NCBI RefSeq assembly: GCF_019145475.1
Contig: NZ_JAHTKI010000006.1
Location: forward strand, 209,618 to 273,617
Direction: 5' to 3'
From: Pseudomonas botevensis
Lineage (GTDB): Bacteria > Pseudomonadota > Gammaproteobacteria > Pseudomonadales > Pseudomonadaceae
DNA length: 64,000 nucleotides
Each line of letters opens with the position of its first letter. Position 1 is the first letter of the stretch. A program made the translations under genes and the position numbers. This document shows, piece by piece, positions 45,838 through 54,629 of this stretch. Below the pieces are notes generated by a model. It did not search any database. It saw only the letters and a program-made list of their open reading frames with translations, and was not told the DNA's origin.

Positions 45838-47112
45838 TCAGGCCCTCCCCAGAATCAGCGAGCTGTTGACGCCGCCGAAACCGAACGAGTTGGACATCAC
45901 CACATTGATCGACTGGCGCATCGGTTCGCTGAGAAACTTCAGCGACGGGTATTCGGTACGTTCGTGGTCGTAATTCAGGGTCGGCAACAGTACGCCGTCG
46001 CGCAGGCTCATCAGCGACAGCACCGCCTCGATCGCCCCGCTGCCCGCCAGGGAATGACCGATGGCCGACTTGTTGGCGGTGAACGTCATGACGTCCTGGC
46101 ACTCGCCAAACAACCGTTGCAGCGCCAGCGCCTCGCAACTGTCGTTGGCCTGAGTGGAGGTCCCGTGGGTGTTCACATGCTGCACGGCGCTGCGCAACAG
46201 CCCGGCATCTTCAATTGCAGCTTCCATGCATTCCTCGTATTTGCTGCCATCCCGGCTGCTGGAGGTCATCTTCTGGGCTTCGCAGACATTGGCGTAACCC
46301 AACACGCGCCCCAGTGGCGCGGCCTTGCGACGGCGGGCATGTTCGGCGGACTCGAGAACGACCATTGCCGAACCCTCGCTGATCACAAAACCGCTGCGAT
46401 CGGGCATGAAGGGACGACTCTGTTCACTCACCGGCAGATCGGCCTGGCACAGCGCCCCGAGGCTGTTGAACATGTAGTAGGGCAACTCGTTGGCCATCAG
46501 CTCGACAGCGCCGCAGAGCGCCAGATCGATCTCGCCCCGCTCGATCGCCCGGAACGCACTGCCGATCGCCATGGTGCCGGCGGCGCAGGCATCGGAGTGG
46601 GTCGAAATGTGATCGCGGATGCCGAGGCGATCAGCCAGGTACTGGGTCTGCTGGTCGACCCGGCGCACAAACGTCGCACTCGACGCCGCCGGGGTGTCCA
46701 GCAGACGATCCAGGTTCACGCGCCCGGTGTCGTCCATGCAGCGGCTGACCCGATGCAGATCGTGACTGTCGGCACAGTATTTGTTCGCCCCCAGAAACAG
46801 ACCGCTGCGGCTGTGGGCAAAATCGCTCGGCGTCAGACCGGCATGCTCCAGAGCCTGCCGGGCGACGTATTCAGCCAACACACTTTGCCGTGGGTGCAGC
46901 GCCGGATTGCCGCCGAACCCCGCACCGATCTGCTGCCACTGCGCATCGTCAATGAACCCGGCCGCGCTGTTGGTGAAGCCCAGCGCCTTGAACCGTGGAT
47001 GTTCGCGTACACAGGACTGCTTGCGGCAAATGCGTTCGAACAACGTGGCGGCGTCCAGCGCCATGGGGGCGACCAGGCCAAACCCGCTCACATAGACTTC
47101 TCGTGCCCGCAT
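45838..47112 (-). CDS. Beta-ketoacyl-ACP synthase (intact)
   Basis: A 424-aa ketosynthase with intact triad: Cys176 in SDACAAGT, His316 in NTHGTST and His353 in NKSAIGH (Lys348). The end NSFGFGGVNSSL is conserved. It differs clearly from the other intact KS of the operon, so the two may work at different stages or chain lengths. It starts 11 bases after the ACP gene ends. Confidence 0.9.
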   Translation of the reverse strand: MRAREVYVSGFGLVAPMALDAATLFERICRKQSCVREHPRFKALGFTNSAAGFIDDAQWQQIGAGFGGNPALHPRQSVLAEYVARQALEHAGLTPSDFAHSRSGLFLGANKYCADSHDLHRVSRCMDDTGRVNLDRLLDTPAASSATFVRRVDQQTQYLADRLGIRDHISTHSDACAAGTMAIGSAFRAIERGEIDLALCGAVELMANELPYYMFNSLGALCQADLPVSEQSRPFMPDRSGFVISEGSAMVVLESAEHARRRKAAPLGRVLGYANVCEAQKMTSSSRDGSKYEECMEAAIEDAGLLRSAVQHVNTHGTSTQANDSCEALALQRLFGECQDVMTFTANKSAIGHSLAGSGAIEAVLSLMSLRDGVLLPTLNYDHERTEYPSLKFLSEPMRQSINVVMSNSFGFGGVNSSLILGRA

Positions 47113-47123
47113 GAGAAGTACTC

Positions 47124-47693
47124 CTACACCGTCTCTTGGACGTGAGTGGCGACAAACTGCTCGACCAGTTGACGGGAAACCTCATCGCCATCGGCCGGCA
47201 CCAGACGTGCGCTGCAAGCACCGCACACCACTTGCTGGCGGTCATTGAGCACCGCCTGGTGCGCACCGCAATCCGGGCAGTTTGCCGGCAGGTAGTTGAA
47301 GAGATTGCGGCACTGGTTGGCCCAGTTGCGCACGGTGGTGGCGGCGAACACTTGCGCCGGTTGCATGCCGGCCTGCAGTTGCTCCGGGGTATAGGCGCTC
47401 AGGCTTTGCTCGAGCAGGGCCTTGCCGCTGTCAGTGATGCGGCCGTTGGCGAGAAACTCGCCCGCGTCGCCGCAGACCGCGACGGCGTGATCCAGCACGC
47501 TGGTCTTGGGCAACGTGCAGCCATACTGGCGACCCAACTGGAAGCTCAGGTCGACGATGTCCAGCGAGTCGGCGCCCAGATCCTCGACGATACTGCTGTG
47601 CTCATCGATTTCATCAGCACTCACCACCAACAGTTGCGCCAGGATTTCGCGGGTGCTGGCGATGACATGTTCCAAGTCCAATGGATTATTCAT
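47124..47693 (-). CDS. Acyl carrier protein with C-terminal zinc ribbon
   Basis: A 189-aa protein. Residues 1-85 are an ACP with the phosphopantetheine Ser43 in EDLGADSLDIVDL. A helical extension follows (about 95-130), then a zinc-ribbon-like module CPDC (139-142) and CGAC (157-160). Normal ACPs are near 80 residues, so the tail is unusual; it may dock the partner enzymes. The start MNNPLDLEHV at 47693 has GGGAG at proper spacing; an upstream start at 47735 lacks support. First gene of the 11-gene operon. Confidence 0.85.
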   Translation of the reverse strand: MNNPLDLEHVIASTREILAQLLVVSADEIDEHSSIVEDLGADSLDIVDLSFQLGRQYGCTLPKTSVLDHAVAVCGDAGEFLANGRITDSGKALLEQSLSAYTPEQLQAGMQPAQVFAATTVRNWANQCRNLFNYLPANCPDCGAHQAVLNDRQQVVCGACSARLVPADGDEVSRQLVEQFVATHVQETV

Positions 47694-48215
47694 TTCTATC
47701 TCCCTATATGTCGTGACTGATTCAAAAATCGGCATTTGATAAGTAACTTTTCCTACGGTTACTTCTCACGCGGCGGAAATCTAAACTCTGACCTTAAGGG
47801 GAGAGTCAACGAACTATTCAAGGTTTTTTAAAAACCTGAGACGGCCGTGCAGACGCCCGTAAATGCTGACCCCGAATGGTGCAAACATTCTAATCAGACG
47901 ACATATTTACTTAACAAAGGCGGGGTACGGTGGGCGCGCGCGTAATTGGCTTGATTAATCGCCGAGAGCAACTTAGTGCTGGCACCACAGACGTAAAAAG
48001 AGCGAATACCGGACAAGTAAAATAGTTATAACTTCATAACCTTTGTTGCAGATCAATACTCCCGTTAATTGATTTTGCAGGAAGGTTCAGTCATTCGTTC
48101 GCTTCAGGCCGCCGCAGCGTTTATGGATAACTGCATGTCGAGCACAGACAACTGACCGCCGGTACGGGGCTATACGGTGCATCTTCTGTTTTTTGACCCT
48201 GTCAGGAGCCTGCAC
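47694..48215. other. Divergent AT-rich intergenic region
   Basis: A 522-bp gap between the ACP gene and the cupin gene. It contains the MerR-type promoter (described separately), an AT-rich palindrome AGGTTTTTTAAAAACCT at 47821-47837 just upstream of the -35, and an inverted repeat GTTAT/ATAAC at 48025-48040. No coding frame or RNA gene is supported. Confidence 0.5.
47778..47809 (-). promoter_or_regulatory. MerR-type promoter of the ketosynthase operon
   Basis: On the minus strand the -35 is TTGACT (47804-47809) and the -10 is TAGATT or TTAGAT (47778-47784), 19-20 bases apart rather than the usual 17. The spacer holds a 22-bp dyad (47785-47806): arms ACTCT and AGAGT around a CCTTAAGG centre, with two mismatched bases on each side. 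A long spacer with a centred dyad is the hallmark of promoters that MerR-family activators untwist. The RNA would start about 80 bases before the ACP start codon. Confidence 0.7.
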
Positions 48216-48560
48216 ATGACCGCCCCCATCACCGTTCTGCGTGACACCCACCCGCTGCCGGTACTCGACGCCTGCAAATGGGAAAAACTCGAAGGCGACC
48301 CGCACACCGTCAACCTCAACGCCTACACCAGCGAAGACGGCAGCAAGATCATGGGCACCTGGATCTGCACACCGGGCAAGTGGCGCGTGGACTACGTGAA
48401 ATGGGAGTACTGCCACTTCCAGGAAGGCTATTGCATCATCACCCCGGACGGCATGGCACCGATCCATCTGCGGGCCGGCGACATCTTCGTGGTCGAGCCA
48501 GGGATGAAAGGCACGTGGGAAGTGGTCGAGACCGTGCGCAAGTATTTCGTCTTCGCCTGA
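48216..48560 (+). CDS. Cupin-domain protein (DUF861-like)
   Basis: A 114-aa single-domain cupin of the Cupin_3/DUF861 type: GTWICTPGKWRVDYVKWEYCHFQEGYCIITPDGMAPIHLRAGDIFVVEPGMKGTWEVVE. Members are metal-binding small proteins of varied or unknown function. The start follows CAGGAG at 48202-48207. It is divergent from the ketosynthase operon across 522 bp, so no functional link is assumed. Confidence 0.85.
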   Translation: MTAPITVLRDTHPLPVLDACKWEKLEGDPHTVNLNAYTSEDGSKIMGTWICTPGKWRVDYVKWEYCHFQEGYCIITPDGMAPIHLRAGDIFVVEPGMKGTWEVVETVRKYFVFA

Positions 48561-48563
48561 TGC

Positions 48564-48599
48564 AAAAAAGCCGGGAGATCACCCGACGTGATTCCCGGC
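48564..48599 (-). terminator. Rho-independent terminator of the mmsAB operon
   Basis: GCCGGGA (48570-48576) pairs with TCCCGGC (48593-48599), extended by ATCAC/GTGAT inside. The A run at 48564-48569 gives a U run on minus-strand RNA, 50 bases past the mmsB stop. It also lies just after the convergent cupin gene. Confidence 0.8.
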
Positions 48600-48650
48600 A
48601 ACACTGCTGCATTCGATGTTCAGCCTGTGGCGAACCACAGGCTTGCGCGA

Positions 48651-49538
48651 TTACTGCGGCTTGCGATAGCTGTTGATGATCGCCGAGAAGTCCTTGCCCC
48701 CGTCACCGCGCTGGCTCATCGCCTGATACAACTGCTGCGCCACCGCACCGAGCACCACCGGTTGGTGCGCCTGACGCGCCGCTTCGGTTGCCAGCCCCAG
48801 ATCCTTGAGCATCAGCTCGGCACCAAAGCCACCGGTGTAGCCTCGCGAGGCTGGCGCCGTTTCGACGATGCCCGGCCACGGGTTGTACATTTCCGAACTC
48901 CAGCAACGCCCGGTCGAACTGTTGATGATGCCGGCCAGCACCCCGGTATCGATCCCCAGCGCATCGCCGAGTGCCATGGCTTCACTGACCCCGACCATCG
49001 AGATCGCCAGCAGCAGGTTGTTGCAGATCTTGGCGATCTGCCCGGTGCCGACTTCGCCGCAATGGACGATGTTGCGGCCCATCTGCGCCAGCACCGGTTG
49101 CAGGGTCGCGAACAGCTCGGGCGTGGCGCCGACCATGAACGTCAGCGTCCCGGCCGTGGCGCCGCCGGTGCCGCCGGACACCGGCGCATCGGCCATCGCC
49201 ACGCCCTGCTTGGCGGCGGCCGCCGCGACGTCGCGGGCGGTCTGCGGATCGATGGTGCTGCAATCCACCGCCGGTACACCCTTGCGAATACCGGCCAGCA
49301 CGCCGTCTTCACCGAGCCAGACACTGCGCACATGCACAGCGGCCGGGAGCATGGTGATGACCAGTTCCGCATCCTCGGACGCCTCGCGGGCCGATGCGCG
49401 GATGGTGCCGCCCAGTTGCTCCAGTTCCGCCAGAACGGTTGTGTTCAGGTCTACCAGATTCAACGAATGACCGGCCTTGATCAGGTTGCGCGCCATCGGC
49501 GCGCCCATGTTGCCGAGTCCGATAAATGCGATTTTCAT
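48651..49538 (-). CDS. mmsB: 3-hydroxyisobutyrate dehydrogenase
   Basis: A 295-aa beta-hydroxyacid dehydrogenase. NAD-binding GLGNMGAPMARNL at the N terminus, substrate motif DAPVSGGTGGA (about 122-132), and catalytic Lys in GQIAKICNNLLL (about 170). Oxidises 3-hydroxyisobutyrate to methylmalonate semialdehyde in valine catabolism. 10 bases downstream of mmsA, forming the classic mmsAB pair. Confidence 0.92.
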   Translation of the reverse strand: MKIAFIGLGNMGAPMARNLIKAGHSLNLVDLNTTVLAELEQLGGTIRASAREASEDAELVITMLPAAVHVRSVWLGEDGVLAGIRKGVPAVDCSTIDPQTARDVAAAAAKQGVAMADAPVSGGTGGATAGTLTFMVGATPELFATLQPVLAQMGRNIVHCGEVGTGQIAKICNNLLLAISMVGVSEAMALGDALGIDTGVLAGIINSSTGRCWSSEMYNPWPGIVETAPASRGYTGGFGAELMLKDLGLATEAARQAHQPVVLGAVAQQLYQAMSQRGDGGKDFSAIINSYRKPQ

Positions 49539-49548
49539 GTCCGGTTCC

Positions 49549-51075
49549 TCAGCGCAGGTTGATGGTGGTGTTCGGGCCGTCGTTCACGCTGTCGTCATCG
49601 AACCAGCGCGCCGTCACGGTTTTGGTCTGGGTGTAGAACTGCACCACCTGCTTGCCGTACGGGCCGAGGTCGCCGAGCTTCGAACCTCGGGAACCGGTGA
49701 AGCTGAAGAACGGCACCGGCACCGGAATCGGGATGTTGATGCCGACCTGGCCGACGTCGATTTCAGCCTGGAATTTGCGTGCCGCCGCACCGCTCTGGGT
49801 GAACAGCCCCGTGCCGTTGCCGAACGGGTTGGCGTTGACCAGCGCAATGGCCTGATCGAGGGTGTCGACTTCCAGCACCACCAGCACCGGGCCGAAGATT
49901 TCCTGGGTGTAGATCTGCATGTCGGTGGTCACCCCGGAGAACAGAGTCGGGCCGACGAAGTTGCCTTTTTCGTAGCCCGGCACGCTGATGTCGCGACCGT
50001 CCAGTTCCAGTTTGGCGCCTTCCTTGATGCCGCTTTCGATCAGGTCGAGAATCCGTGCCTTGGCCTTTTTCGAAATCACCGGACCGACATCGGTGCCCGG
50101 CTCGCTACCGGCGTTGACCTTGAGCTTCTGCGCCAGCGCTTTCAGATCCGGCAGCCACTGTTTGGCCGCGCCCACCAGCACCACCACCGAGGTCGCCATG
50201 CAACGCTGCCCGGCCGCACCGAAACCGGCGCCGACCAGCGCATTCAGCGCTTGCTCGCGATTGGCGTCAGGCAACACCACGGCGTGGTTCTTCGCCCCCA
50301 TCATCGATTGCACGCGTTTGCCGTGCTTGCCGGCCAGGTCATACACATGGGTGCCGACCGCCGTCGAACCGACGAACGAAATCGCCTTGATGTCCTGGTG
50401 CGTACACAGGCCATCGACCACGTCCTTGCCACCGTGTACCACGTTGAGCACGCCAGCCGGGATGCCCGCCTCGATCGCCAGTTCGACCAGCAGCATGGTC
50501 GACAGCGGATCCTGTTCCGACGGCTTGAGCACGAAGGTGTTGCCGCAGGCGATCGCCATCGGGAACATCCACAGCGGAATCATCGCCGGGAAGTTGAACG
50601 GGGTGATACCGGCGCAGACGCCGATCGGCTGGCGCAGGGTGTAGGTATCGACACCGCCGGCGACGTTCTCGGCGAACTCGCCCATTTGCAGGGTGCCGAT
50701 GGAACATGCGTGTTCGACCACTTCCAGGCCACGGAAAATATCGCCTTCGGCGTCGGCAATGGTCTTGCCCTGCTCGGCGCTCAGCACCACGGCGATGCGC
50801 TTGGAATGTTCGCGGATCAGTGCTTGCAGCTTGAGCATGATGCGCATGCGTGCGCCGATCGGGGTCAGTTTCCAGGTCTGGAACGCGCGTTGGGCGGCGC
50901 TGACGGCGGCATCGACTTCAGCAGCGGTAGCGAACGGAACCCTGGCCAGCACCTGCTGGGTCGCCGGGTTGACGATGTCGTGCCACTCGGTGGTCTGCGA
51001 TTCGACCCACTCGCCGTCGATCAGCAGCTTGACCTTCTGGACCGTGGTTTCGTTGGGCGTAAGCGATGCGTTCAT
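49549..51075 (-). CDS. mmsA: CoA-acylating methylmalonate-semialdehyde dehydrogenase
   Basis: A 508-aa aldehyde dehydrogenase of the MmsA type: [26 protein letters not shown], and catalytic Cys in [11 protein letters not shown]. Converts methylmalonate semialdehyde to propionyl-CoA in valine catabolism. The ATG at 51075 has GGAG six bases upstream; an in-frame TTG at 51087 lacks this. Divergent from a LysR regulator. Confidence 0.95.
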   Translation of the reverse strand: MNASLTPNETTVQKVKLLIDGEWVESQTTEWHDIVNPATQQVLARVPFATAAEVDAAVSAAQRAFQTWKLTPIGARMRIMLKLQALIREHSKRIAVVLSAEQGKTIADAEGDIFRGLEVVEHACSIGTLQMGEFAENVAGGVDTYTLRQPIGVCAGITPFNFPAMIPLWMFPMAIACGNTFVLKPSEQDPLSTMLLVELAIEAGIPAGVLNVVHGGKDVVDGLCTHQDIKAISFVGSTAVGTHVYDLAGKHGKRVQSMMGAKNHAVVLPDANREQALNALVGAGFGAAGQRCMATSVVVLVGAAKQWLPDLKALAQKLKVNAGSEPGTDVGPVISKKAKARILDLIESGIKEGAKLELDGRDISVPGYEKGNFVGPTLFSGVTTDMQIYTQEIFGPVLVVLEVDTLDQAIALVNANPFGNGTGLFTQSGAAARKFQAEIDVGQVGINIPIPVPVPFFSFTGSRGSKLGDLGPYGKQVVQFYTQTKTVTARWFDDDSVNDGPNTTINLR

Positions 51076-51181
51076 GCTGGTCTCCAAAACTTGTTTTTAT
51101 CTTGGGAGCCAAGGCGAAAGGTTCGCCTTGAGATGAGGCGTGTGTCGCGAATTGGTTGTCGGACTGTTTTTGGAGTATAGA

Positions 51182-51208
51182 TGTGCAAACTTCTAATAAG
51201 AACGCACA
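51182..51208. promoter_or_regulatory. Candidate LysR operator between mmsA and its regulator
   Basis: TTCT-AATA-AGAA (51191-51202) lies inside a wider TGTGC/GCACA inverted repeat (51182-51186, 51204-51208), in the 149-bp divergent gap. Nested dyads in this position are usual for LysR sites. Confidence 0.4.
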
Positions 51209-51224
51209 TATAAGCCCGTCCATC

Positions 51225-52172
51225 ATGCAAAAAAACATCACCTCACTGGGGTCGCTGAACTGGGACGACCTGAAGTTCTTCCTCGAAGTCGCCCGCACCC
51301 GCAAGGCCAGCACGGCGGCCAAACGCCTGGCAGTGGACTACACCACCGTGTCGCGCCGGATCAGTTCGCTGGAAGCGGCGCTGGGCACCTTGCTGTTCGA
51401 AAAGTCCCGCACCAGCGGCTTCGTGCTGACCGCCGAGGGCCTGCGCCTGCTGAGCTACGCCGAGTCGATCGAAAGCACATTGCACATGGCCTGCGAGCAA
51501 GTCTCCGGCTCCGGGGTCGCCCTGTCCGGGCATGTTCGAATGGGCTGCACCGAAGGCTTCGGCAGCTTCTTCATCACCCCGCAACTGAGCCACTTCGTCG
51601 ACGCCTACCCGGCGATCTCGGTGGATATCCTGCCGCTGCCGCACTTCATCAGCCTGTCCAAACGCGAGGCCGACATCGTCATCGCCCTGGAGCGCCCGGA
51701 ACACGGCCCGTACGTGTGCTGCAAACTCTGCGACTACCGCTTGCAGCTGTACGCAACCCAAGAGTATCTGGACCAACACCCACCCATCCGCCGCCCCGCC
51801 GACCTGGGCAAGCATCAATTCATCAGTTACGTGGATGACCTGGCGTTCAGCTCGGAGCTGCTGTATCTGGCAAACGTGTTGCCCGGCGCCAGCGCGAACC
51901 TGCGCAGCACCAGCGTGATCGCGCAGTTCGTGGCGGCGCAGCAAGGGCGTTCGCTGGCGATATTGCCGTGCTTCCTGGCGGCGCAGGACCCACGCCTGTT
52001 GCCGGTGCTGCCTGAGGAAATCGACATTACCCGGCAATTCTGGATGTACTGCCGGGAGGACCTGCGCAAGTTGAAGCGGATCACCCTGTTGTGGGATTAC
52101 ATCAGGGAGGTGACCGAGCGCAATCAGGGTCTGCTGATGGGGCAGACCCGCGAGATGCGGTTTGCCGATTAG
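51225..52172 (+). CDS. LysR-family regulator beside mmsAB
   Basis: A 315-aa LysR regulator: LNWDDLKFFLEVARTRKASTAAKRLAVDYTTVSRRISSLEAALGTLLFEKSRTSGFVLTAEG is the DNA-binding domain; the rest is the effector domain. Divergent from mmsA and probably its regulator. In P. aeruginosa the mms regulator MmsR is of the AraC type, so this is a different arrangement. Overlaps the yfiB-like gene by four bases at the convergent 3' ends. Confidence 0.88.
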   Translation: MQKNITSLGSLNWDDLKFFLEVARTRKASTAAKRLAVDYTTVSRRISSLEAALGTLLFEKSRTSGFVLTAEGLRLLSYAESIESTLHMACEQVSGSGVALSGHVRMGCTEGFGSFFITPQLSHFVDAYPAISVDILPLPHFISLSKREADIVIALERPEHGPYVCCKLCDYRLQLYATQEYLDQHPPIRRPADLGKHQFISYVDDLAFSSELLYLANVLPGASANLRSTSVIAQFVAAQQGRSLAILPCFLAAQDPRLLPVLPEEIDITRQFWMYCREDLRKLKRITLLWDYIREVTERNQGLLMGQTREMRFAD

Positions 52173-52663
52173 TCGGCGCTGACCACAATCGACACCCGGC
52201 GATTTTCGGTGCGGCCGGCCGCCGTGTCATTGGGGGCCACCGGTTCGCTGCTGCCCAGGCCTTGCAACTGAATGTTCTCTTGCTTCATGCCCACCGCGGT
52301 CAGCACCTTGCTGACGCTTTTCGCCCGGCGCAGGGACAGCTGTTGGTTGTAGCTTTCCTTGCCCGAGGCGTCGGTATGACCGTCGACCCTTACGCGCTCG
52401 ATGCCGACACCCAGCAAGGCCTTGCCGATCTGCTCGACGATTTCCGTGCTTTGCCGGTTCAGGCTTTCGATATCGCTGCCAAACAGTACTTTGCCCGACA
52501 GGCCAAATTCCCAGCCTTCATCGGTCAGCTCGAAACCTTGCTGCTTCAGCACGGCAATCTGCGCCGGGGTCAGGCCTTTTTGCGGGGCGGTCTGGCATCC
52601 GGTCAGGGCCAGCAGGGTCATCAGCAGAACGGTGGTAAACAGGCGAGTTGCTAGTGAGAACAC
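52169..52663 (-). CDS. yfiB: OmpA-family lipoprotein YfiB
   Basis: A 164-aa outer-membrane lipoprotein. The lipobox LALTGC puts the lipidated Cys at residue 23. The OmpA peptidoglycan-binding domain covers about 50-160, with VRVDGHTDASGKESYNQQLSLRRAKSV and ENRRVSIVV. In the YfiBNR system YfiB sequesters YfiR at the outer membrane and so releases YfiN. The order yfiR-yfiN-yfiB here matches that role. Confidence 0.9.
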   Translation of the reverse strand: MFSLATRLFTTVLLMTLLALTGCQTAPQKGLTPAQIAVLKQQGFELTDEGWEFGLSGKVLFGSDIESLNRQSTEIVEQIGKALLGVGIERVRVDGHTDASGKESYNQQLSLRRAKSVSKVLTAVGMKQENIQLQGLGSSEPVAPNDTAAGRTENRRVSIVVSAD

Positions 52664-52668
52664 GGGAT

Positions 52669-53937
52669 TCAGCTCCTGGTTTGAACGTGGGCGACCGGGT
52701 ACTCCGACCCGGCGGTGAATTGGGCGCCGCGCGACAGGCGCTTGGCCTGGTACATCGCCGCATCGGCGGCATTGAGCAGGGCGCCGGGAGTATTGCCATG
52801 ATCGGGATAAACCGCGATGCCGATACTGAGCGAGGTCACGACACTGGCGTCCCCCGGCAGCGCAATCGGGGTGTCCATGCTGGCGAGAATCTTGTCGGCG
52901 ATGCGCTCGGCGTCTTCGACCTTGTGCAGCGGCGTCAGCAGTACCGCAAACTCGTCACCGCCCAGACGCGCAACCAGATCCTCTTCGCGCAACTGCGCCC
53001 GCACCCGGTTGGCGACAGCCACGAGCACGGCATCGCCAGCGGCATGGCCGAAGTTATCGTTGATGCCTTTGAAGCGGTCGCTGTCGAGAAACAGCACCGC
53101 CACCCGCTCGTTGAGCTTGTTGGCGTTGCGCAGCGCTCGGATCAACCGGCCCTCGAAAAAGGCGCGGTTGGGCAACCCGGTCAGGCTGTCGTGGCTGGCC
53201 TGGTGCGCGAGGGTTTCGTTTTCGCTTTGCAGGTGGGTTTGCCAGGATTCGAGCTCGTCGAGCAAGGCATTGAAGTCGCTGCCGAGATTGTCCAGCTCGG
53301 CGATCCGCGCCGGCGGCACCCGGCGATCAAGGGCGCGCTCGCTGCGGGCGGCGTGGGCGACAGTGGCGAGGCTGCGCAACGGGCCGGTGATCCCGCGCAA
53401 TTGACGGCGCGCCAGATACAACGCGACCCAGGCACTGATAGCGGTACACAAAACAATCCCGGCCAGACCGCTGAGCAGAAACCGCATCAGGCTGCCGCCA
53501 TGGCCGGTCAGCAGAACCTGGCCGATCTCCCGATCCTGATGGAGGATCGGCAGGCTCACTGGTTTTTCCAGAATGGTCCGGGCGATCTGCATTTCCAGTT
53601 CGGAGATAAAGCCGTTTTCCGGTCGCCGCCAGCGTGCGAGCGACTGGCCCTGGCTGTCCAGCACCTGGGCGTCGGCAACTTCTTCGGTTGACGCGATCAA
53701 CGCCAGCGCCTCGGTGGCAGCGGCCTTGTCGTTGAAGACCACGGCGGCCTCCACGGTGTAGCTGATCGAACGCGCGATCAACTGCAAGTTGTGGTCGGCG
53801 TAGACCCGCAGGGCCAGCACACCGAGCAGCGTCAGCGATACACTCGCCATGGCCACCGCCACCAGCGCAACGATCAAATGCCCTCGGCCGATCACCGAAC
53901 CCAGCGTCGGGCGAGCGCCCGATTTGAACAGTCTCAT
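52669..53937 (-). CDS. yfiN: Membrane diguanylate cyclase YfiN
   Basis: A 422-aa membrane-bound diguanylate cyclase. Membrane segments at about 20-42 and 160-182 flank a periplasmic CHASE8-like domain; a HAMP domain and the GGDEF domain follow. The active site reads ARLGGDEFAVLL and the inhibitory I-site RxxD (REED) is five residues upstream. Makes c-di-GMP and promotes biofilm formation; repressed by periplasmic YfiR. Overlaps yfiR by ATGA. Confidence 0.93.
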   Translation of the reverse strand: MRLFKSGARPTLGSVIGRGHLIVALVAVAMASVSLTLLGVLALRVYADHNLQLIARSISYTVEAAVVFNDKAAATEALALIASTEEVADAQVLDSQGQSLARWRRPENGFISELEMQIARTILEKPVSLPILHQDREIGQVLLTGHGGSLMRFLLSGLAGIVLCTAISAWVALYLARRQLRGITGPLRSLATVAHAARSERALDRRVPPARIAELDNLGSDFNALLDELESWQTHLQSENETLAHQASHDSLTGLPNRAFFEGRLIRALRNANKLNERVAVLFLDSDRFKGINDNFGHAAGDAVLVAVANRVRAQLREEDLVARLGGDEFAVLLTPLHKVEDAERIADKILASMDTPIALPGDASVVTSLSIGIAVYPDHGNTPGALLNAADAAMYQAKRLSRGAQFTAGSEYPVAHVQTRS

Positions 53938-54509
53938 GGTGCCGCCGGCTTGCGGCGCGACAACTGCAACACGCTGGGATGAATACGAACACCACTGCGG
54001 GCAACGGAGTCGAGATTGACCTCGAACGATACCTGCTCATCGCCAACCCGCAGGCAGAACAGACTACCGACGGTGCATTGATCACCGCCCTCGCTGATGC
54101 TCAACACCGGATGGCCGATCAATGAGGCGAACAAGCGGCTGCGCTCGTCGGCGGTGAGTTTGCCGATGTACACCGCGTCGCACTCGCTGACGATGGTCGG
54201 GTTGTCGGCCAGCAGACGGCGCACGATGACCGGGCGGCCGGTGGCCTGGGTCGTGCCCTTGACCAGATCGTCGGTGTATTCGGTAGGACCGACGATGCAC
54301 AGGCGCAATTGCGCGGGCTCCACCGGCCAGCGCGCATAACTGAGAATGCCGAGGACGACCTGGGTGACCGATCTGGCCCGTTGCTCGGCCATGCCCACTG
54401 GCGTTTGTGCTTGAGCGACGACCACTCCCGACAACAAACAGAGCAGACCGCCCAGCAGCATCTGCTTGCAGCCAACGACGCGCTCTGTCGCCCAGACAGC
54501 CACCTTCAT
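53934..54509 (-). CDS. yfiR: Periplasmic YfiR repressor
   Basis: A 191-aa periplasmic protein with a signal peptide (about residues 1-34, CKQMLLGGLLCLLSGVVVAQAQ). The YfiR core is seen in LGILSYARWP, LCIVGP and GGDQCTVGSLFCLRVGDEQVSFEVN, whose two Cys residues, seven apart, match the conserved disulfide of YfiR. It binds YfiN from the periplasm and keeps it off. First gene of the module. Confidence 0.92.
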   Translation of the reverse strand: MKVAVWATERVVGCKQMLLGGLLCLLSGVVVAQAQTPVGMAEQRARSVTQVVLGILSYARWPVEPAQLRLCIVGPTEYTDDLVKGTTQATGRPVIVRRLLADNPTIVSECDAVYIGKLTADERSRLFASLIGHPVLSISEGGDQCTVGSLFCLRVGDEQVSFEVNLDSVARSGVRIHPSVLQLSRRKPAAP

Positions 54510-54587
54510 GCAGGGATTCTCTTGGATCGTAACGAAATGATGCCGCAACGATAGCACAGCACCGAAACGCCAGCGATACAGCGACCC

Positions 54588-54603
54588 CTGACCGGTTGGT
54601 CAG
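54588..54603. terminator. Short hairpin between recD and yfiR
   Basis: A perfect CTGACC-GGTT-GGTCAG stem-loop in the gap between recD and yfiR. No T run on either strand, so a role as terminator is doubtful. Confidence 0.25.
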
Positions 54604-54629
54604 TTATCGCCATTGCTCATGGGAAGTTT

